Assembly (NCBI RefSeq): GCF_021271205.1
Contig: NZ_JAIWKS010000005.1
Location: forward strand, 248,001 to 312,000
Direction of reading: 5' to 3'
Length of the DNA: 64,000 nt
DNA from: Pseudomonas uvaldensis
Lineage (GTDB): Bacteria > Pseudomonadota > Gammaproteobacteria > Pseudomonadales > Pseudomonadaceae
Shown here: piece by piece, positions 1 to 8,751 of the stretch
Position numbering within the stretch: position 1 is the stretch's first letter
How the letters are laid out: every line of letters starts with the position of its first letter
The notes under the pieces: model-generated
What the model saw: the letters and a program-made list of their open reading frames with translations, nothing else
What the model was told of the DNA's origin: nothing
The model's database searches: none
Made by a program: the position numbers and the translations under genes

Positions 1-594
1 GCCATCGCCTTGAAGCCGACTCACCTGTCCTGGTACCAACTGACGTTGGAGCCGAACACGGTGTTCTGGAACCAGCCACCAACGCTGCCGGAAGACGACA
101 CCCTGTGGGACATCCAGGAGGCGGGGCAGGCACTGCTGGCCGAACAGGGTTACGCACAGTACGAAGTCTCCGCCTATGCCCAGCCCGGCCGGGCGGCGCG
201 GCACAACCTCAACTACTGGAGCTTTGGCGATTTCATCGGCATCGGTGCCGGCGCCCACGGCAAGCTCAGCCATCCGGACGGGCGCATCGTGCGCACCTGG
301 AAGACTCGCTTGCCCAAAGACTACCTCAACCCGGCCAAGCGCTTTCTGGCTGGCGAAAAAGTCCTGAACAACGAAGAGCTGCCCTTCGAGTTCCTGATGA
401 ATGCCCTGCGGCTGACCGAAGGCGTAGAGGCGCGGCTGTATCCGCAGCGTACCGGGTTACCTCTGGAAAGCCTGGCCGAAGGCCGGCGCGAGGCCGAACA
501 AAGCGGGTTGTTGCAGGTCGAACCGTCACGTCTGGCGGCGACCGAGCGCGGACAGCTGTTTCTCAACGACTTGCTGCAGAAATTTCTGAGCTGA
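1..594 (+). CDS. hemW: HemW-type heme chaperone (radical SAM), C-terminal part
   Basis: The reading frame is open from base 1 and ends at TGA 592-594, so only about the last 197 residues of a roughly 400-residue protein are present; the radical-SAM CxxxCxxC part lies outside the window. The visible part has the family hallmark HNLNYW followed by D-IGIGAGAHGKL, and the C-terminal HemN-like region. The family was long annotated as oxygen-independent coproporphyrinogen oxidase, but HemW proteins lacking the extra catalytic cysteine act as heme-trafficking chaperones. The DUF3392 gene begins 18 bases downstream on the same strand, so the two are probably co-transcribed. The true start cannot be seen. 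Confidence 0.93.
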   Translation, partial: AIALKPTHLSWYQLTLEPNTVFWNQPPTLPEDDTLWDIQEAGQALLAEQGYAQYEVSAYAQPGRAARHNLNYWSFGDFIGIGAGAHGKLSHPDGRIVRTWKTRLPKDYLNPAKRFLAGEKVLNNEELPFEFLMNALRLTEGVEARLYPQRTGLPLESLAEGRREAEQSGLLQVEPSRLAATERGQLFLNDLLQKFLS

Positions 595-612
595 TCAACA
601 CAAGGAAATCGA

Positions 613-936
613 ATGGATCTGGTACTCGACCTGCTCGCCACCGTGTCCCGCTGGAGCCGCAGCAACCTGTCGGAAATCTCCCTCGCATTGGTAGGCTGCC
701 TGCTGGTGTTGTTTGGCGCCGACATCAAGGGTTGGATCGAGCAACGCCTGGGTAGCATCGCCGGAGCCTTGCGCGTCCCCTTGATCGCCCTGCTGTGCAT
801 GATCGGCAGCGGCGCGGCACTGATCTACGCCACGCCGTGGGTGGTTCGGGGCTTGAGCCAGTTCAACAACTACAGCCTGGCGCCGGTATTGTTGGTGGTG
901 CTGGTGTTGATCGGGGTGGTGGCGGATCGGCGCTGA
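613..936 (+). CDS. DUF3392 family small membrane protein
   Basis: A 107-residue protein with about three hydrophobic segments (roughly residues 20-40, 55-78 and 85-104), consistent with a small inner-membrane protein. The ATG at 613 is preceded by AAGGAA at good spacing. It follows hemW by 18 bases in the same direction, an arrangement I recognise from other Pseudomonas genomes, where it is called a DUF3392 protein. No catalytic motif is visible and the function is unknown. A REP-rich stretch follows the stop codon. Confidence 0.8.
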   Translation: MDLVLDLLATVSRWSRSNLSEISLALVGCLLVLFGADIKGWIEQRLGSIAGALRVPLIALLCMIGSGAALIYATPWVVRGLSQFNNYSLAPVLLVVLVLIGVVADRR

Positions 937-960
937 ACCCAGCCACACCGCAAAAACAAT

Positions 961-1077
961 TGTGGGAGCGAGCCTGTGGGAGCAAAGCTTGCTCGCGATT
1001 CAGGCGACTCGGATCCAGCTTGATACCGAGGCGCGGCTATCGCGGGCAAGCCTTACTCCCACAGCCCGCTCCCACAT
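961..1077. repeat. REP cluster (degenerate, three to four half-sites)
   Basis: GTGGGAGCGAGCCTG at 962 is directly followed by a second GTGGGAGCAAAGCTTGCTCG unit, and inverted copies (CGGGCAAGCCTTACTCCCACA, CCGCTCCCACA) end at about 1077. It lies between the convergent DUF3392 and trmB genes. The spacer arms are less perfect than in the other REPINs of this window, and the left side looks like two nested copies. Confidence 0.8.
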
Positions 1078-1094
1078 TGGGTACAGCGTATGGC

Positions 1095-1820
1095 TTACGC
1101 CAACTTCTCGAACTTCAAATCCCAAACCCCATGCCCGAGCTTTTCGCCCCGGCGTTCGAACTTGGTGATCGGCCGCTCGGCCGGACGCGGGATGTATTTG
1201 CCGTCTTCGGCCAGGTTGCGGTAACCCGGCGCGACGTTCATGACTTCCAGCATGTACTCGGCATAGGGTTCCCAGTCGGTGGCCATGTGCAACACACCGC
1301 CGACCTTCAACTTGCTGCGTACCAGCTCGGCGAATGACGCCTGGACGATACGGCGCTTGTGGTGACGGCTCTTGTGCCAAGGGTCTGGAAAGAACAGCAT
1401 CAGCCGGTCGAGGCTGTTATCGGCCACACAACGGTTGAGCACTTCGATGGCGTCGCAATCGTAGACCCGCAGGTTGGTCAGCCCCTGGGTGAGCACGCCG
1501 TTCAGCAGCGCGCCGACACCGGGCCGGTGCACTTCCACGCCGATGAAATCCTGGTCAGGCGAGGCAGCGGCCATTTCCAGCAGCGAATGACCCATGCCAA
1601 AGCCGATTTCCAGCGAGCGCGGGGCCGAGCGGCCGAATACCTGGTCGAAATCCACCGGCCCATCGGCCAGCGGCAGGACGAACAGCGGTGCGCCCTGCTC
1701 CAGGCCACGCTGCTGGCCTTCGGTCATGCGCCCGGCGCGCATCACGAAACTCTTGATACGGCGGTGCTGGCGCTCTTCGCCTTCTTCCGGCAGGACCGGC
1801 GTGTCGTTCGATTCAGTCAT
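1095..1820 (-). CDS. trmB: tRNA (guanine-N7)-methyltransferase
   Basis: A 241-residue protein that methylates G46 in the variable loop of tRNAs using S-adenosylmethionine. The SAM-binding motif [12 protein letters not shown] and the catalytic-region motif [15 protein letters not shown] are present, and the C-terminal TKFE-R motif is conserved. I placed the start at ATG 1820 rather than the TTG one codon earlier. It is 9 bases downstream of thiG on the same strand, so it is probably the last gene of a thiS-thiG-trmB transcript. The length matches the bacterial TrmB family. Confidence 0.95.
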   Translation of the reverse strand: MTESNDTPVLPEEGEERQHRRIKSFVMRAGRMTEGQQRGLEQGAPLFVLPLADGPVDFDQVFGRSAPRSLEIGFGMGHSLLEMAAASPDQDFIGVEVHRPGVGALLNGVLTQGLTNLRVYDCDAIEVLNRCVADNSLDRLMLFFPDPWHKSRHHKRRIVQASFAELVRSKLKVGGVLHMATDWEPYAEYMLEVMNVAPGYRNLAEDGKYIPRPAERPITKFERRGEKLGHGVWDLKFEKLA

Positions 1821-1829
1821 CAATAACTC

Positions 1830-2624
1830 TTACTTGATCAGACCATCCAGCGGCGAGGAGGCGCTGGCGTAAAGTTTTTTCGGCATGCGGCCGGCCAGAT
1901 AAGCCAGGCGGCCGGCCACAATGGCGTGTTTCATGGCTTCGGCCATCAGCACCGGTTGCTGGGCGTGGGCGATGGCGGAGTTCATCAACACGGCTTCGCA
2001 ACCCAGCTCCATGGCGATGGTGGCGTCGGAGGCGGTGCCGACACCGGCATCCACCAACACTGGAATCCTGGCTTCTTCGAGGATGATCTGCAGGTTGTAA
2101 GGATTGCAGATGCCCAGCCCCGTGCCGATCAGGCCAGCCAGCGGCATGACCGCGATGCAGCCGATTTCCGCCAGTTGACGCGCAATGATCGGGTCATCGC
2201 TGGTGTACACCATCACGTCGAAACCTTCCTTGACCAGGGTTTCGGCGGCCTTGAGGGTTTCGATCACATTGGGGAACAGTGTTTTCTGGTCCGCCAGCAC
2301 TTCCAGCTTCACCAGGTTGTGGCCATCGAGCAGCTCACGGGCCAGGCGGCAGGTACGCACGGCTTCGACGGCATCGAAGCAGCCGGCGGTGTTGGGCAGG
2401 ATGGTGTAGCGATCCGGCGGCAGGATATCCAGCAGGTTCGGCTCGCCCGGGTTCTGGCCGATGTTGGTCCGGCGTACGGCGACGGTGACGATTTCGGCGC
2501 CCGAGGCCTCGATGGCCAGGCGGGTTTCTTCCATGTCGCGGTACTTGCCGGTGCCTACCAGCAAGCGCGACTGGTAGGTACGACCGGCCAGAACGAAGGG
2601 CTTGTCGCTACGAACGATGCTCAT
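1830..2624 (-). CDS. thiG: Thiazole synthase ThiG
   Basis: A 264-residue TIM-barrel enzyme that forms the thiazole phosphate of thiamin from dehydroglycine, 1-deoxy-D-xylulose 5-phosphate and sulfur carried as ThiS thiocarboxylate. The Schiff-base lysine lies in HNLVKLEVL (K106), and the phosphate-binding glycine-rich PLAGLIGTG and [11 protein letters not shown] motifs are present. thiS lies 54 bases upstream on the same strand. No TPP riboswitch is evident in that short gap. Full length and start are unambiguous. Confidence 0.97.
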   Translation of the reverse strand: MSIVRSDKPFVLAGRTYQSRLLVGTGKYRDMEETRLAIEASGAEIVTVAVRRTNIGQNPGEPNLLDILPPDRYTILPNTAGCFDAVEAVRTCRLARELLDGHNLVKLEVLADQKTLFPNVIETLKAAETLVKEGFDVMVYTSDDPIIARQLAEIGCIAVMPLAGLIGTGLGICNPYNLQIILEEARIPVLVDAGVGTASDATIAMELGCEAVLMNSAIAHAQQPVLMAEAMKHAIVAGRLAYLAGRMPKKLYASASSPLDGLIK

Positions 2625-2678
2625 GGGAAATCCTCTGTAGGGGTGAGGTTCTTGCGAAATGCTGTGAAGCCGCCGTGA

Positions 2679-2879
2679 TCAGCCGCCGCCGATGGCGTGG
2701 ACCACTTCGACGCTGTCACCGTCGTTCAGCGTGGTGTCGGCATGCTGGCTGCGCGGGACGATATCCAGATTGAGCTCCACCGCGACGCGACGTCCGGCAA
2801 GATCCAGACGGGTCAGCAGGGCCGCAACGGTTTCACCGTCGGGCAGTTCAAAGGGTTCGCCGTTCAACTGAATGCGCAT
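2679..2879 (-). CDS. thiS: Sulfur carrier protein ThiS
   Basis: A 66-residue ubiquitin-fold protein ending in the essential Gly-Gly (…HAIGGG), where the C-terminal glycine becomes adenylated and thiocarboxylated to donate sulfur to ThiG. I use the ATG at 2879 (MRIQLNG…), the family start, instead of the upstream ATG at 2897. The gene is first in the thiS-thiG-trmB order. Confidence 0.95.
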   Translation of the reverse strand: MRIQLNGEPFELPDGETVAALLTRLDLAGRRVAVELNLDIVPRSQHADTTLNDGDSVEVVHAIGGG

Positions 2880-2976
2880 GCCGCATGCCGCCATCATTTT
2901 TAGGGGCTGGCATTCTAGCCCGATCCGTCAGGGCGACCCAAGTCCCTTGGTCAGGGAGCCCTGCAAGCGGCAGGAT

Positions 2977-3357
2977 TCAAGCGGCAAGTTGGAGGCGCCA
3001 GGCCGCAAGCCCCAGGCAGAGCCAGCCGATCAGGAACGCTACGCCACCGAACGGGGTGATGATGCCGAGCTTGCTGATACCCGTCAGGGTGAGCAGGTAC
3101 AGGCTGCCGGAGAACAGGACGATGCCGATCACGAATGACAACCCGGCCCAGGTCACGATCCGACCCGGAATATGCGTTGCCAGCAGCGCAACGCCCAGCA
3201 GTGCCAGCGTATGCACCAGTTGATAAGTGACCCCGGTGTGGAAAATCGCCAGGTACTCGGCGCTGAGGCGATTTTTCAGGCCATGGGCGGCAAATGCCCC
3301 CAGCGCCACGCCTGTGAAGCCGAAGAAAGCGGCCAGCATCAGAAAGTTACGCAGCAT
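2977..3357 (-). CDS. DUF423 (YgdD/TMEM256-like) membrane protein
   Basis: A 126-residue protein starting MLRNFLMLAAFFGFTGVALG, with four predicted transmembrane segments and the conserved GAFAAHGLK motif near residue 21-29 that defines DUF423. It is a small inner-membrane protein of unknown function. The start codon at 3357 is 73 bases from the divergent mtgA start, so the two share a promoter region containing a consensus TATAAT for the plus strand. Confidence 0.88.
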   Translation of the reverse strand: MLRNFLMLAAFFGFTGVALGAFAAHGLKNRLSAEYLAIFHTGVTYQLVHTLALLGVALLATHIPGRIVTWAGLSFVIGIVLFSGSLYLLTLTGISKLGIITPFGGVAFLIGWLCLGLAAWRLQLAA

Positions 3358-3367
3358 GAGAACTCCA

Positions 3368-3398
3368 GTCAGACTCGGTGGGCAGGGTCTGTATAATG
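3368..3398 (+). promoter_or_regulatory. Putative mtgA promoter (TATAAT at 3392-3397)
   Basis: A perfect sigma-70 extended region: GTCTGTATAAT with the -10 hexamer at 3392-3397, 33 bases before the mtgA ATG. No good -35 hexamer is visible at 16-18 bases upstream, so the call rests on the -10 match and position. Confidence 0.45.
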
Positions 3399-3430
3399 GC
3401 CCGCTCGACCGGTTCGGCCAAGCCATCCCT

Positions 3431-4162
3431 ATGCTGCGTTCACTGCGTTCACTGTTTCGACGATTCGTTAAAGCCTCGCTCTGGTTCGCCATCGGCAGCG
3501 TTGTGCTGGTGCTGTTGTTTCGCGTGGTGCCGCCACCGTTCACCGCGCTGATGATCGAACGCAAGGTCGAATCCTGGTTTGGCGGGGAACCGATTGACCT
3601 GCAGCGCACCTGGCAACCCTGGGATCAGATTTCCGACAGCCTCAAGGTCGCGGTCATTGCCGGCGAGGACCAGAAATTCCCTGAACACTGGGGTTTCGAC
3701 ATCAGCGCGATTCAGGCCGCATTTGCCCACAACGGGCGCGGCGGTTCGATTCGCGGTGCCAGCACCCTCAGCCAGCAAGTGTCCAAGAACCTGTTCCTGT
3801 GGTCGGGTCGCAGCTGGCTGCGCAAGGGGCTGGAAGCGTGGTTCACCGCTCTGATCGAGGTGTTCTGGCCCAAGCAGCGGATCCTCGAGGTGTACCTCAA
3901 CAGTGTCGAGTGGGATAGCGGCGTGTTCGGCGCCGAAGCCGCAGCGCGACATCATTTCCGCGTCGGCGCCGATGCGCTGTCCCGCCAACAGGCGAGCCTG
4001 CTGGCGGCGGTCTTGCCCAATCCCCGTAAATGGAGCGCCAGTCGACCTAGCCCTTATGTGTTGCGGCGGGCGAGCTGGATCCGCCAACAGATGAGCCAGT
4101 TGGGTGGGGACAGCTATCTGCTGGGGCTGAACCATGCACGCCGGGCACCTTGGGCCCAGTAG
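3431..4162 (+). CDS. mtgA: Monofunctional biosynthetic peptidoglycan transglycosylase
   Basis: A 243-residue GT51 glycosyltransferase that polymerises lipid II into glycan strands without a transpeptidase domain. A single N-terminal membrane anchor spans about residues 16-33. The catalytic glutamate is E79 in AGEDQKFPEHWGFD, and the second conserved block RGASTLSQQ (109-116) plus KNLFLW and the E-VYLN-VEWG-like motif follow. I start at ATG 3431 (MLRSLRSLF). The Shine-Dalgarno site is weak. It is a single-gene unit ending just before a REPIN. Confidence 0.95.
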   Translation: MLRSLRSLFRRFVKASLWFAIGSVVLVLLFRVVPPPFTALMIERKVESWFGGEPIDLQRTWQPWDQISDSLKVAVIAGEDQKFPEHWGFDISAIQAAFAHNGRGGSIRGASTLSQQVSKNLFLWSGRSWLRKGLEAWFTALIEVFWPKQRILEVYLNSVEWDSGVFGAEAAARHHFRVGADALSRQQASLLAAVLPNPRKWSASRPSPYVLRRASWIRQQMSQLGGDSYLLGLNHARRAPWAQ

Positions 4163-4197
4163 CCACAACGCCATAGAGTCTTTATGGAAGATTCCTT

Positions 4198-4284
4198 GTG
4201 GGAGCGAGCCTGCTCGCGATAGCGGTGTATCTGACACATTGATGCCACTGACCTATCGCTATCGCGAGCAGGCTCGCTCCCACA
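4198..4284. repeat. REPIN (pair of inverted REP sequences)
   Basis: Two 28-base arms (4198-4225 and 4257-4284) are perfect inverted copies of each other, built on GTGGGAGCGAGCCTGCTCGC, separated by 31 bases. It sits between the convergent genes mtgA and rpoH, just upstream of a bidirectional terminator. Confidence 0.93.
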
Positions 4285-4320
4285 GGGTCGGCGGTGGATT
4301 CAAATGTCGGGCACGAACAA

Positions 4321-4357
4321 AAACGCCCCGATCATCACTGATCGGGGCGTTTTTTTG
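4321..4357. terminator. Bidirectional rho-independent terminator (mtgA / rpoH)
   Basis: A 12-base-pair stem with a TCAC loop (arms 4323-4334 and 4339-4350) carries a T-run on the plus side (4350-4357) and an A-run on the left, so it can stop transcription of both mtgA and rpoH, the latter ending 13 bases away. Confidence 0.9.
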
Positions 4358-4370
4358 TCATTACTGCAAG

Positions 4371-5225
4371 TCAGGCCGCAATCGACACCTTGAGCTTGTT
4401 CATCGCGCTTTTCTCAAGCTGGCGAATCCGCTCGGCCGACACGTTGTACTTCTGCGCCAGGTCGTGCAGCGTGGCTTTTTCCTCGGCCAGCCAGCGCTGG
4501 TAGAGAATATCGCGGCTACGCTCGTCCAGCACTTCCAGGGCTTCGTGCAGGTTGGTGTTGGAGTTATCGCTCCAGTCGGCGTCTTCCAGTTGACGCGCCG
4601 GGTCGTACCGGTGGTCTTCCAGGTAGTTGGCCGGCGATTGGAAGGCACTGTCGTCGTCCGCTTCGGCAGCCGGGTCGAAGGCCATGTCCTGGCCGGTCAA
4701 CCGGCTTTCCATCTCGCGCACTTCCCGAGGCTCGACACCCAGGCTTTCGGCCACGCGATTGACTTCGTCGTTGTTCAGCCAGGCCAGACGCTTCTTCTGG
4801 CTGCGCAGGTTGAAGAACAGCTTGCGCTGGGCCTTGGTGGTCGCGACTTTCACGATGCGCCAGTTGCGCAGGATGAACTCGTGGATTTCCGCCTTGATCC
4901 AGTGAACCGCGAACGACACCAGCCGCACGCCCATTTCCGGATTGAAACGCTTGACCGCCTTCATCAGGCCAACGTTGCCTTCCTGGATCAGGTCGGCCTG
5001 GGCCAGCCCGTAGCCGGAATAGCTGCGGGCAATATGTACGACAAAACGCAGGTGGGCGAGCACCATTTGCCGAGCCGCCTCAAGATCCTGCTCATAGTAG
5101 AGACTCTCGGCCAGTTCACGCTCCTGCTCGGGTGTCAGCAAAGGGATGCTGTTCACCGTATGCACATAGGCCTCCAGGTTCGCACCCGGGACCAGAGCAT
5201 ACGCAGGTTGCAAAGAAGTGGTCAT
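4371..5225 (-). CDS. rpoH: RNA polymerase sigma-32 factor (heat shock)
   Basis: A 284-residue sigma factor directing transcription of chaperone and protease genes. Region 2 (about 50-120), the RpoH box QRKLFFNLR (133-141) that separates RpoH from other sigma factors, and the region 4.2 helix-turn-helix ([19 protein letters not shown]) are all present. The start at 5225 has an excellent GGAGG site 9 bases upstream. It lies downstream of ftsYEX on the same strand, the same order as in enterobacteria, but with a 112-base gap that likely holds its own promoters. Confidence 0.97.
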   Translation of the reverse strand: MTTSLQPAYALVPGANLEAYVHTVNSIPLLTPEQERELAESLYYEQDLEAARQMVLAHLRFVVHIARSYSGYGLAQADLIQEGNVGLMKAVKRFNPEMGVRLVSFAVHWIKAEIHEFILRNWRIVKVATTKAQRKLFFNLRSQKKRLAWLNNDEVNRVAESLGVEPREVREMESRLTGQDMAFDPAAEADDDSAFQSPANYLEDHRYDPARQLEDADWSDNSNTNLHEALEVLDERSRDILYQRWLAEEKATLHDLAQKYNVSAERIRQLEKSAMNKLKVSIAA

Positions 5226-5337
5226 ACGAAAAAACCTCCGACTCACATAACTCGTGCAGTTCAGCACTGCGAAAATTGACCTGGAACTCTAAAACTAGTT
5301 CCCACAAAAACCGAAAGGTCAATACGCGCAAAAAACA

Positions 5338-6357
5338 CTATTTTGGCGCAAGCTCACGCAAGTGGCGTGCGACCGCAATCCATGCACCGATATAACCCAA
5401 CAGCACCGCGCCAAGCAAGAGCGACAGACCGTCGGCGACCGGCACTCCGGCCAACGCGAAATCACTGCCGTACAAACCGGCCAGTCCCACCACCGCATCG
5501 TTCAGCCAGTCCAGACCGAACGCCAATACGCCCCAGGACAGGATCCCGGCACCGAAGCCATACAGCGCGCCCATATAGAGGAAGGGCCTGCGCACATAAC
5601 TGTCCGTGCCGCCGACGAGTTTAATCACTTCTATCTCGGTGCGGCGGTTTTCAATATGAAGACGAATGGTATTGCCTATCACCAAAAGTAATGCAGAAAC
5701 CAGAAGCACCGTCAGACCGAAGACAAACCGGTCGCCGAGCTTGAGGATTGCCGCAAGACGCTCGACCCAGACTAGATCAAGTTGCGCCTGTTGTACCTTC
5801 GGAAGTTCGGAAAGTCTTTGTCTTAATGCTTCAAGGGTCGGCTTATCGACCTCCTTCGGCGTCACCAGGACCACACCCGGCAGCGGGTTCTCCGGCAGTT
5901 CCCTGAGCGCTTCGCCCAGGCCGGATTGCTGCTGGAACTCCTCCAATGCCTGTTCGCGGCCAATATATTCGGCATCGGCGACGCCCGGCATGGCCTTGAT
6001 CTGCTCGCGCAACGCCTCGCCCTCGGCCGGCGTCGCCTCCAGTTGCAGGTAAAGGGAAATCTGCGCCGCGCGCTGCCAGGAGCCCCCGAGACGCTCCACG
6101 TTGCTGAGCAATAATGACAGGCCCATCGGCAGGCTCAGGGCGACCGCCATGACCATGCAGGTAAAGAAACTGCCAATCGGCTGCTTGCCCAGGCGGCGAA
6201 GGCTGTCGAGCAGGCTGGCGCGATGACTTTCGATCCAGGCATGCAGCAACGTGGCGAAGTCCGGACCGTCGTCATCGTGCTTTTTCTTTTTCGGCTGAGG
6301 CTCGGAGGCTTTCGGAGCCACGCGTTCGGCCACTTTGGGGCTGCGGGTTGCGCTCAT
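5338..6357 (-). CDS. ftsX: Cell division protein FtsX (permease-like subunit)
   Basis: A 339-residue inner-membrane protein that partners FtsE at the divisome and relays ATP hydrolysis to periplasmic amidase activators. A lysine-rich cytoplasmic N-terminus (PKKKKHDDD) precedes TM1 at about 62-86, then a large periplasmic loop (about 90-205), followed by three more membrane segments in the C-terminal half with the conserved EIEVIKLVG coupling region. Its ATG overlaps the ftsE stop by four bases, indicating translational coupling. Confidence 0.96.
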   Translation of the reverse strand: MSATRSPKVAERVAPKASEPQPKKKKHDDDGPDFATLLHAWIESHRASLLDSLRRLGKQPIGSFFTCMVMAVALSLPMGLSLLLSNVERLGGSWQRAAQISLYLQLEATPAEGEALREQIKAMPGVADAEYIGREQALEEFQQQSGLGEALRELPENPLPGVVLVTPKEVDKPTLEALRQRLSELPKVQQAQLDLVWVERLAAILKLGDRFVFGLTVLLVSALLLVIGNTIRLHIENRRTEIEVIKLVGGTDSYVRRPFLYMGALYGFGAGILSWGVLAFGLDWLNDAVVGLAGLYGSDFALAGVPVADGLSLLLGAVLLGYIGAWIAVARHLRELAPK

Positions 6358-7025
6358 ACGCCAGCCTCCCCGTCACCGATCAGGCGGCCACGCTGCAAGG
6401 TCAGCATGCGATGACGCATGCGCGCGATCAGGGCCAGGTCGTGACTGGCGATCAGCACACTGGTGCCCAAACGGTTGATGTCTTCGAATACGCCCATGAT
6501 TTCCGCCGCCAGACGCGGGTCGAGGTTACCGGTGGGTTCGTCCGCCAGCAACAAGGCCGGGCGGTGTACGATGGCGCGGGCGATGCCGACGCGCTGTTGC
6601 TGGCCGGTGGACAGGTCGCCGGGGTATAGCTCGGCCTTGTCCGACAAGGCCACGCGTTCCAGGGCCGAATCCACACGCTTGCTGATCTCGGCCTTGGACA
6701 ACCCCAGGATCTGCAGCGGCAAGGCCACGTTATTGAACACGGTGCGGTCGAACAGCAATTGGTGGTTCTGGAATACCACGCCGATCTGCCGTCGCAGGAA
6801 AGGAATCTGGGCATTGCTGATGGTGCTCAGATCCTGACCGGCCAGCAGCAGCTTGCCACTGGTGGGTCGTTCCATCGCCAGCAGCAGGCGCAGCAAGGTA
6901 CTTTTACCGGCGCCGGAATGGCCGGTGACAAACAGAAACTCACCCCGACGCACCCGAAAGCTCAGTTCATGCAAGCCGACGTGACCGTTCGGGTAGCGTT
7001 TACCGACCTGTTCGAAACGAATCAT
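6354..7025 (-). CDS. ftsE: Cell division ATP-binding protein FtsE
   Basis: A 223-residue ABC ATPase. Walker A is GHSGAGKST (35-43), the signature is LSTGQQQR (138-145) and Walker B is [13 protein letters not shown] (157-169). It forms the FtsEX complex with the next gene. The gene overlaps both neighbours by ATGA junctions (ftsY stop 7022-7024, ftsX start 6357), giving a tightly coupled ftsY-ftsE-ftsX operon. Confidence 0.97.
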   Translation of the reverse strand: MIRFEQVGKRYPNGHVGLHELSFRVRRGEFLFVTGHSGAGKSTLLRLLLAMERPTSGKLLLAGQDLSTISNAQIPFLRRQIGVVFQNHQLLFDRTVFNNVALPLQILGLSKAEISKRVDSALERVALSDKAELYPGDLSTGQQQRVGIARAIVHRPALLLADEPTGNLDPRLAAEIMGVFEDINRLGTSVLIASHDLALIARMRHRMLTLQRGRLIGDGEAGV

Positions 7026-8419
7026 GAATGCTCCCGCTCGGCAAACAGTGCCTGGACAAAGGGCTCGGCTTCAAAGGTGCGCAAATCGTCGATGCCTTCG
7101 CCCACGCCGATGTAGCGGATAGGCAGGCCAAATTGCTTGGCCAGGGCGAAGATCACCCCGCCCTTGGCGGTGCCGTCGAGCTTGGTCAGGGCCAGACCTG
7201 TCAGTTCGACGGTCTGGTTGAATTGCTTGGCCTGGTTGATGGCGTTCTGGCCAGTGCCCGCGTCCAGCACCAGCAGCACCTCATGGGGCGCGTCGGCATC
7301 GAGCTTGCCGATGACCCGTCGAACCTTTTTCAGTTCTTCCATCAGGTTGTCTTTGGTGTGCAGGCGACCGGCCGTGTCGGCGATCAGAACATCGATGCCA
7401 CGGGCCTTGGCGGCCTGTACGGCGTCGAAGATCACCGAAGCGGAGTCGGCGCCGGTGTGCTGGGCGATCACCGGAATTCTGTTGCGCTCGCCCCATACCT
7501 GCAACTGCTCGACCGCGGCGGCACGGAAGGTATCGCCGGCAGCGAGCATGACCTTCTTGCCTTCCAGCTGCAGCTTCTTCGCCAGTTTGCCAATGGTGGT
7601 GGTCTTGCCGGCGCCGTTGACGCCCACCACCAGAATCACGAACGGCTTGTTCTGCGCAGCGATCACCAATGGTCGTTCCACCGGCTTGAGCAGGTTGCCC
7701 AGCTCGCCTTGCAGGGACTTGTACAACGCGTCGGCATCGGTCAGCTGTTTGCGGGCGACTTTCTGAGTCAGGTTCTGAATGATCAGCGACGTCGCCTCGA
7801 CGCCGACGTCGGCGGTCAACAGTCGGGTTTCGATGTCATCCAGCAATTCGTCGTCGATGACTTTTTTGCCCAGGAACAGGCTGGCCATGCCTTCGCCGAT
7901 ACTGGCGCTGGTCTTGGACAGACCCTGCTTGAGGCGGGCGAAAAAGCCGACCTTGCCTGGCTCGGAGGCGGGCGTCGGCTCGTCGAGGACCGGCGCCTCG
8001 GACAGAGCGGGAACCGACTCCGGATCTGGCAGGGAGGCAGCGGGCGCTTCGGCGACCGGCTCCACGACCGGGGCCGGGATCGGTGGCGTAATATGGGGTG
8101 CCTGCACATCTTCCACCAGCCCTACCGGCTCCTCCGCCACCGGCAGGGTCAACCAGGGCGTTTGCCCGGCGGGGGGCGTCAGCGGCAGTTCGGCCACCGG
8201 TTCGGCAGCGGGCTCGGTCTGAGGCTCGACCGGTTGCAGCACCGGCTCGGCCAATGGCAGAACGATGGGCGCGGCGTCTTCGACCACTGCCTCGGCGGCA
8301 GGCTCGGGTTGCGGTTGTTCGACGACGGTTTCCTGCGGCTTCTTGCGCAGCCATCCGAACAGGCCTTTTTTCTCGCCAGCCGCAGCTGGGGTCTTCTTGT
8401 CGTCGTTGGAACCAAACAT
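7022..8419 (-). CDS. ftsY: Signal recognition particle receptor FtsY
   Basis: A 465-residue SRP-family GTPase that docks ribosome-nascent chain complexes at the membrane. The N-terminal A domain (about 1-155) is acidic and rich in Pro, Glu and Ala, as is usual in Pseudomonas; the N domain begins near GFFARLKQGLSKT, and the G domain has G1 GVNGAGKT (266-273), G3 DTAGR (348-352) and G4 TKLD (412-415). First gene of the ftsYEX operon, transcribed from the intergenic region with the divergent M16 peptidase gene. Confidence 0.97.
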   Translation of the reverse strand: MFGSNDDKKTPAAAGEKKGLFGWLRKKPQETVVEQPQPEPAAEAVVEDAAPIVLPLAEPVLQPVEPQTEPAAEPVAELPLTPPAGQTPWLTLPVAEEPVGLVEDVQAPHITPPIPAPVVEPVAEAPAASLPDPESVPALSEAPVLDEPTPASEPGKVGFFARLKQGLSKTSASIGEGMASLFLGKKVIDDELLDDIETRLLTADVGVEATSLIIQNLTQKVARKQLTDADALYKSLQGELGNLLKPVERPLVIAAQNKPFVILVVGVNGAGKTTTIGKLAKKLQLEGKKVMLAAGDTFRAAAVEQLQVWGERNRIPVIAQHTGADSASVIFDAVQAAKARGIDVLIADTAGRLHTKDNLMEELKKVRRVIGKLDADAPHEVLLVLDAGTGQNAINQAKQFNQTVELTGLALTKLDGTAKGGVIFALAKQFGLPIRYIGVGEGIDDLRTFEAEPFVQALFAEREHS

Positions 8420-8751
8420 GGAGGACGGCTATCTCACGGTAGCGACGCGCCACAAGGGCGCCTCGGTGATCAATATTCGATGCTGAACAGACTGCGTTTC
8501 ATCCAGCTTGTTCACGCGCAACATTTTGTCCAAGTGTTCCTGGAACACCTCGACCTTGATTTTTCGAAGGACTGGCAAGGCATCGTCGGCGAAAACGCCG
8601 CGATCAACGAGCCAAACCGACACTTTATCGGTACGTCTACCCGACAAAAGGCCCGATAGGCGTGGCCGCCAGTAAAACGGACCAGTATCCTAGCACCCTC
8701 TCGCCCGCCGACGCTAAGACATGGCGGGCAACCCAACAGGTTTAAACACGA
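8420..8751. other. Divergent intergenic region ftsY / M16 peptidase
   Basis: 332 bases without a convincing gene. Open frames across it on both strands lack a ribosome-binding site and recognisable protein features. It must carry promoters for ftsY (minus) and the peptidase genes (plus), and contains a perfect 15-base palindrome at 8534-8548. Confidence 0.6.
8534..8548. promoter_or_regulatory. Perfect palindrome, possible operator
   Basis: GTGTTCC-T-GGAACAC, seven-base arms around a single central base, located midway in the divergent ftsY / M16 peptidase region. Its symmetry suits a dimeric regulator, but no regulator is known to me for these genes. Confidence 0.3.

Noticed and set aside
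2625-2678. TPP riboswitch controlling thiS-thiG
   Set aside because: The 54-base gap is too short and no THI-box-like sequence is visible upstream of thiS.
4198-4284. CRISPR-like or attachment-site repeat
   Set aside because: Repeats occur as single inverted pairs dispersed through the window, not as regularly spaced direct repeats with unique spacers; they fit the REP family.
7028-8659. Long plus-strand open frame of 543 codons opposite ftsY
   Set aside because: Shadow of the GC-rich ftsY coding strand: ftsY has full family motifs, while the antisense product is low-complexity (Gln/Gly/Arg-rich) with no motif.
8429-8659. Small frames on both strands between ftsY and the M16 gene
   Set aside because: Neither has a ribosome-binding site or recognisable features; they overlap the expected divergent promoters.
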